Shown here in pieces: positions 58,241 to 64,000 of a DNA stretch of 64,000 nucleotides. Origin of the DNA: Trifolium pratense. Its lineage: Eukaryota; Streptophyta; Magnoliopsida; Fabales; Fabaceae. Location of the stretch: the NCBI RefSeq assembly GCF_020283565.1, contig NC_060060.1, positions 30,194,001-30,258,000 of the forward strand, given 5' to 3'. The notes under the pieces are model-generated. The model did not search any database and was not told the DNA's origin. It saw only the letters and a program-made list of their open reading frames with translations. Numbering within the stretch: the first letter of the stretch is position 1; the number at the start of each line of letters is the position of its first letter. The translations under genes were made by a program, and so were the position numbers.

Positions 58241-60144
58241 AATTTAAAATCAATTGATAAAAAAAAAAAAGTAGCAAAAGTCTAGAAAATCAGGAACAAG
58301 CAACGATAGCAAGTACAAATGACAAAAAATCATTAAAAAGAAAAAATCAAAATCAAGAATCTGAATAGAAAGAATAATTTCTTTCAGAGTATAGAAAAAA
58401 CCCATTCCTAGATTATATTAGAGTCCATATTAGTATTTTTAAACCATTGTAAGCATAGCTTTGAATAATAAAAACAAGCATTCCCTTTATTTGCATATAT
58501 TGAAGCCTTATCAACTATATAAATCAATCAAATCTCACTCGATATACTTCATACTTGCCTATCATGATGAGTAGTCAACTTATACTATATTCCTAACTGC
58601 TACTTCCAAATGTCATACTCATACAACAATGCCTAATAGCTTAACTTGCAGCTTGCTCAGCACAATAAGAGCCACTATACTAGAAGAAACCATAATAAAA
58701 CATTTTTGATTCTCAAAACACAAATTAATAACTCATCTATATCATATAATTTTATCAAATAACCGGAGAGAATCCAATGTTAACATCCACCTTTTATTTA
58801 TTTTTTGTTATGCTTTAAAGTTTAAGACTTGTAAAAAAAAATAAAAATGGTTGGTCTGGATTTAACGGTAGAAGAAAGTGATGGGAGACAATTAGGGTTG
58901 GGAACAGGCCAGGCCAGGCCAGGCCTTGACAGGCCTGAGCCTGGCCTACGATTTTTTTTCAGGCCTAAGTCTGGCCTGTGGCCTATCAAATGATTTTTTT
59001 TTTGGACTGGCCTGAGCCTTTTAAAAGCCTGGCCTGGCCTTGTAGCCTGTTTAAAAGCCTGTGTTACATTAAAACTTCTCTATATAGTTTTTTTAAATAG
59101 GCTAAACAGGCCTTAAAAAGTTCACATTTAAATTTTTATAATTTCTACAACATTAAGAAAAAGCTAATAATATGATTAACACAATAATTAAAAACTAATC
59201 AAATAACAAATACGATTACGAAAAGTCGCAATAATTAAAAGCTAATAATATTTATATAAATAATATTTTTTTTATAAGATATAAATAATAATATTATATA
59301 AATAATAATTATTATAAACAGGCCGGCCTATCAGGCTTCGTAGGCCTTTTTAGAAGCCTAAGCCTGGCCTATTTATGTAAACAGACCGTTTTCAAAGCCT
59401 AAGCCTGGCATTTTTAATAACCAGGCCAGGCTAGGCTTATATAGGCCAGGCCGAAGGCCCCTGTAGGCCGCCTGGCCTATTCCCAACCCTAGAGACAATC
59501 CCTTCCCAGTGAAAATAAGGTTAATTCAAAGTTACTAATGTTGCAGCTTTGTTATGATTGATTAAGGTGACACCAGTTGAGGCAATAGAGCTGAGAATTA
59601 GTTTTTTTTTCCTTCTAATTTAACTTTACTAAAGTAAATATAGTTGGATCATCCTTTTTGAAGAAGCATTTGTTCCTCGTAACATTGAAAACATGGGGAT
59701 CTTAAATCAATCTTTTGTGCACCAACTTTTTCAACCATACACTATTTTAGTATATTCTGTCTGGGTCGTGCAAAATAATTACTGCAGAAGATATCTGAAG
59801 CAAGATAAAAAATCAAAGTTCATCCTCTCTTACTAGTAACTCAAAATGAACTCAAATATAGTAAGTGTAACATGCAAAAAGTTCACAAAATGACAAACAA
59901 ATACAAATTAAAAGTTCTACCAAAAATTCACCTTCAAAAGGCAATAAACAAGTCTATCTTAAATGAATTTTGAAGTTTACTGATTTAAATATAAATTTAA
60001 AAGGTCTACAAAAGTTCCCCTTCCAAAGGCATAAACAAGCTCCAATCACAGATTACTTTGGCTTGTCTGTTAATAAGGGTGGCTGAGTAGCAAGAATCTC
60101 TTTACCTCTTTACTCAGGTAGTAGCAGCAATTCTACATCCTTGT
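58241..60144. other. Intergenic with hAT-like MITE
   Basis: Outside the MITE at 58893-59491 it is AT-rich with no gene. The last ~150 bp before 60145 should be POL5-like 3'UTR. Confidence 0.6.
58893..59491. mobile_element. hAT-like MITE, 599 bp, with 8-bp target duplication
   Basis: Ends TAGGGTTGGGAACAGGCC and inverted GGCCTATTCCCAACCCTA. GAGACAAT flanks it at 58885-58892 and 59492-59499, an 8-bp duplication diagnostic of hAT transposition. Both subterminal regions are packed with AGGCCTGGCC-like words; the core is AT-rich and non-coding. Confidence 0.92.
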
Positions 60145-63100
60145 TCATTTTTCCAGCTTCTTCAAACTAACAAATTTCTCACCAAGTTGTGCTTTGAGGG
60201 CAGCTTGAGCATCAGGTGCCAATGTTTTAAGAAGATACTTGGTGAGGTTGTATTTAGCCATGATCTTGAAGACCTCGACACAAAACTTGAGTACAGCTGT
60301 CCTTCTTGCCGGTTTACTTGGCATATTTGTCACCAACTCTTTCATAGAATGAGAGAGTTTATCCAAATGGTTTTTAACAATCTTTTTTGATGCATTCTGC
60401 ACTTCACCACCCGAGGTTGCTAACGACTTCAATATGTTCATTACCAAATCAAGGGTTTCGACTCGCCGAAAATCTGACTTGGCACTTCCACATCTCTCCA
60501 ACAAAAAGCCAAATAAACCATGGCCAATCCATGGCCTTCTTTGAATTATTTCTTTTAAAAATCCAGCTTTGATTTGAGACTTCTTACTGTCTAAATAATC
60601 AGCCACTGTTTTCTGGAAAACTTGAACAATCCTCTGCCGTTCGGACACCGTGAAATTTCTTGCATCGACAATTCTCAAAATCCATAAAGTTGATTTTTGT
60701 GCAAAGGAAGAAACCGTTTTGTGTCGGTTCAAGGCAGACTTTTGCTTTGAGGCAGTTGCAGACTTTTGCTTTTTAAATGGTCTTGATGCTAATTTCAAAT
60801 TTCTCTCCAACAGAGATTCAAGCGTCGATAATTGGATTTCGTCACCCTTTGGACAGGCCGCCTTTCCTTTAAGTATTTTCTTTTGCAATATTCCCAATAT
60901 ACGCTGACTCAGCTGCTCACTAACTTCAGCAGTATGTGGGTTAACAAAGGCCCTAGCCAAATGTGAGTACACAGTAAGAACCTGAGGCTTGCCTGTTAAC
61001 ATCAAGACACCATCAGCCAAAGTTAAAAATATCTAAATATAAAGGCATCAACTTTTTGTTACTGTATGAAGCAGCCAGCTTTTTATTCAGGTAAATATTG
61101 AACAGTTGTTTATCCACTTCATGGTTTATGCATATAAAATTGGAAAATTGCAGCATAACAAACACAAAGCTAGCCTAAAAACTGATAAATGACATAATTA
61201 ATGTCTACTTGCCTGCATTTTCACGTAGGAAAATTTCCAATAATGAAAGGATACGGAATTTGAACAACAAAAGTTGGGAATGAGCGGTTTCACTTCCAGC
61301 CTGATTTTTCTTTTCTTTGAAAATCTGAGCAAGATATGTATCCATCCTGAACATTGCATCATCATCCATCCCACTATCTGAATCATCAGAATCTTCATGA
61401 TGGTCCTGACCAGTTTCTTCTGCCTCAAATACAGACTCAGAGTCATCAGTCTGCCCATCGCTATCACCTGTTTCACCAGTCTCTGCTTGATCAATTTCTT
61501 CATCTTCAATATTGAATAAGTCATCATCTTCATCGTCGTCATCTTCATCTGCACTAGCCGCATCTGGATGTCTTGCTGGCTTTAAATTTTTCTTTATGAC
61601 TCGTAACATCCGCCCCAGCCCATCATCCGTGATATCATTACAAAAACATTTGAACACCTACATACAGAAATAATAAGTTTTAGAAAAATAGAATACAATC
61701 TGTGAGCCATGATATATAGTCGAGTTTAAATTATGTACAGCCAGAGATGATTAAGTCTTCTACATGGTCATTGCTTTCCAACAAGGATGGATTGCTATAT
61801 ACTAAGTCAAATATACCAAGTCTATGGTGCACAAGTGAGACGAGTCTTTCACCAAGTACAAACTTGTTTTTACCATTGGATCAAATGAGGTAATGTGACA
61901 TATTGATCCAATCGTTTAAACAAGTTTGTGCATGGTGAAAAACCTGTCTCACCTATGCATATTAGACAAAGCCTGTCTATATAGCCCAATCAATCTCAAC
62001 AAATCTATCTCATAACAGCCAGGTAAATCACAAAAAAAAAGTCCAACCAGTATATTGGATAGCATGTTCATATAGTCATACCATTCATTCATTTAAGGAT
62101 CAATTTTCTAGATGACACGAAAATACAATACAAGCATAAATATTAGAAGTTGAAAAATAACTGCAAGCAGAAGGCCCTGAATAATCAGAGGGTCATTGAC
62201 TAGTACTGAAGTGAGAAAAAAACTGATGCATTAGTAAATTAGAACATCATTCTAGTGGCCAAACATTATGTGAAAAGGCTGCTTTAAAATATTCATTAAA
62301 CAGGTAAAAGTTAGAGCACAATATTGGCTCACTTAAACCTGGACTGGGAATTACCTCAAACTAATTTGTCTTTGAATTAAATCAAACAAAACACTATTAT
62401 TTGTTACAGTGAGAACATACTATATTCAAGGAAAATTCCAAACGGAAAAAAATTGAATTTATTTCAATCAAAGTCTGATTATGTTAGTTGTGTAACAGAA
62501 GGCATCCTCATGATAATATAAATGATAGCAAACGTTTCTGTTATTTATATACCATTTAAAGTTTCTGTTTATTTACCATTTTCCCCTGATCTAAACACCA
62601 GATTAATGGCAGTCTCCTAGTTCCAGGTGCATGTTGACAGGTTAACAATACGGTACTCTAACCTACTTGATCTACAATTACAAACTACCGAAAAGCAAGC
62701 TTTTTATATAACCTGATCAATAGCAGACCGCATAGGAGCCGATGACTGTGGAAGCAGAGAGAGCAATGTATCCACAAGAACATCCATCAACTCAGGTGCA
62801 TCACCAACCTCTGTGACATCTTCTCCAGAGGACTCAGGAATATCAGAAGTAGAAAATGTTTTCTTACAACAGATGATGAGTTCAGACGCAGCTTCTGAGT
62901 ACTCCCTTGGACAAAGAAGGACTTGCAAGAGCAACTGGATAAGCAAGTATCTCAGTGCACGATCTCTATTTGCATCATCACTGCAGTCGTGGCTCCTTTC
63001 CTGCTCATCATTACCGCAGAGATGAAACATGAGCATCAATAATGAATAAATTATAATGCAGTTCACATAATTCAAATTGAAGATTAATTTAGTGACATAA

Positions 63101-64000
63101 ATAAATGCAGAAACACACACAAAGGTGTATAAAACAAATATCAAGATTTAAATCACAGGATTCTGTAACATTAATGTATACGGAGGTTAAAACTTATATC
63201 AAGGCTCCTTATACCAGCTCAATGATTTTTTATGCAAACTTATACATGCAAATGCCACATGAATAGGCATCATGTATCAATAGATACATCATGATCCACT
63301 GAGGTCTTCTGTTTCTTTGATTGTTGATCAGATGGAACAACAAACCATACATGTTAGACCAAAATTGGATCACAAATCATTTTGAGCTCCTTCCTAGGTA
63401 AAGCATAACAATGTCTTCTACACTTTGTATTCTTCAATTGTCAAATGAACAGTGAACACAAAGAAGCCAAGATTTTGAAAGTGACGAAAATTAGAAGAAA
63501 AATACTACAGGTATAAATAATTTTTAAAACAAGAAAACCTCAGTTTGACAAACAATTAAGAAATCACAAAACCACAAGTATAAATGGTAATAATTAGAGT
63601 CCTAGATCCAAATTGAGTTGTAGATATCATAAACATGACAAGACAACCCACTAACACACTAGCCAATGAGAAGACTAGATGGAGTCTAACCTCATTAGAG
63701 CTTAAAACTTTAAAAGGGCCATAGTGAGTATATATGTCTAAGTATCGATAACAATTCCAAAGCATAAATACCTCTATTGATAATTTAGCTTCCATTGCTT
63801 GCAAATTTTTCACTGCTTTTTCATCCTCATCATCTAAAGACCGGAAGAGGGAAACTGAAGGAATATTGCATAAGGTGCTGAAGAACTTCATGAAGTACGA
63901 ACCCAGATCATTAGGCTCAAGGCTATTAGCATTAGCCATGCTCTCTACCTTATGAGCATTAGCCAACAACAACTGCAGCTGTTCAATACACATCTTGCAA
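60145..64000 (-). CDS. DNA polymerase V / MYBBP1A-like nucleolar protein, 3' part
   Basis: Runs off the right edge, 5' part missing. Exons seen: beyond 64000 to 63772 (CIEQLQLLLANAHKVES...AKLSIE), 63000-62713 (DRALRYLLIQLLLQVLLCPR; LVDTLLSLLPQSSAPMRSAI), 61657-61213 (VFKCFCNDITDDGLGRMLRV, then an Asp/Glu/Ser tract) and 60992-60145 (VLTVYSHLARAFVNPHTAEV; LGEKFVSLKKLEK, stop). All join in frame. This is the POL5/MYBBP1A family of alpha-helical-repeat nucleolar proteins; despite the name they act in rDNA transcription and ribosome biogenesis rather than replication. The acidic tract (about 61.37-61.57 kb) and basic Lys-rich segment after it (KKQKSATASKQKS) fit a nucleolar protein. The last intron (61212-60993) is GC-AG (GCAG|GCAAGT). 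No defect seen. Confidence 0.92.

Noticed and set aside
60993..61035. Start of the last POL5-like exon at MADGVLML
   Set aside because: This lies in the intron. The acceptor TTAACAG with the GC donor gives the family sequence AGKPQVL in frame.

Overview
This is plant nuclear DNA: AT-rich, with many-intron genes, GT-AG junctions, tRNA-derived SINEs, Stowaway-type MITEs, LINE remnants and a small LTR element. Gene content and repeat style suggest a legume, perhaps the Medicago/Trifolium/Pisum group; the species is inference. All assignments come from reading translations by eye; nothing was searched.

Left part (1-15.4 kb): mostly broken genes. Two inverted copies of a DUF271-type nucleotide-diphospho-sugar transferase lie at 1.45-1.97 kb (+, last exon only) and 3.5-6.35 kb (-, three exons, in-frame stop). 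Then come a duplicated presequence-like exon (7.8-8.1 kb), an unidentified exon-like piece (8.6 kb), the C-terminal tail of eIF2B-alpha (9.2-9.6 kb, -), a papain-like reading frame with an altered active site (9.7-10.5 kb, +), an EDM2-like PHD-finger gene lacking both ends (11.0-14.95 kb, -) and, joined to its 5' side, an ABCC transporter fragment (14.95-15.4 kb, -).

Middle part (16-44.4 kb): intact genes. These are an intronless mitochondrial-type PPR protein with an internal duplication (-), RMD5/GID2-like E3 ligase subunit with a 2.1-kb 5'UTR intron (+), a small plastid-type protein (-), a complete 20-exon fatty acid amide hydrolase (FAAH) gene whose exons sum to exactly 607 codons (-), and a PB1-domain protein (+). 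Between FAAH and PB1 is a 6-kb intergenic stretch full of MITEs, SINEs and tandem duplications.

Right part (44.4-64 kb): a very young TRIM-like LTR element with 172-bp LTRs and a 5-bp target duplication, an RNase H relic, a three-exon CYSTM micro-gene (68 aa), an ARABIDILLO-like F-box/armadillo pseudogene, a hAT-like MITE with an 8-bp target duplication, and the 3' half of a DNA polymerase V / MYBBP1A-like gene (-) that runs off the right edge and uses a GC-AG intron.

FAAH, PB1 and POL5 occur in an order that, from memory, matches Arabidopsis At5g64440-At5g64430-At5g64420, so the right two-thirds looks like a conserved genic block diluted by transposons, while the left 15 kb is a gene-fragment graveyard. 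I saw no operon, CRISPR, rRNA or functional tRNA gene.
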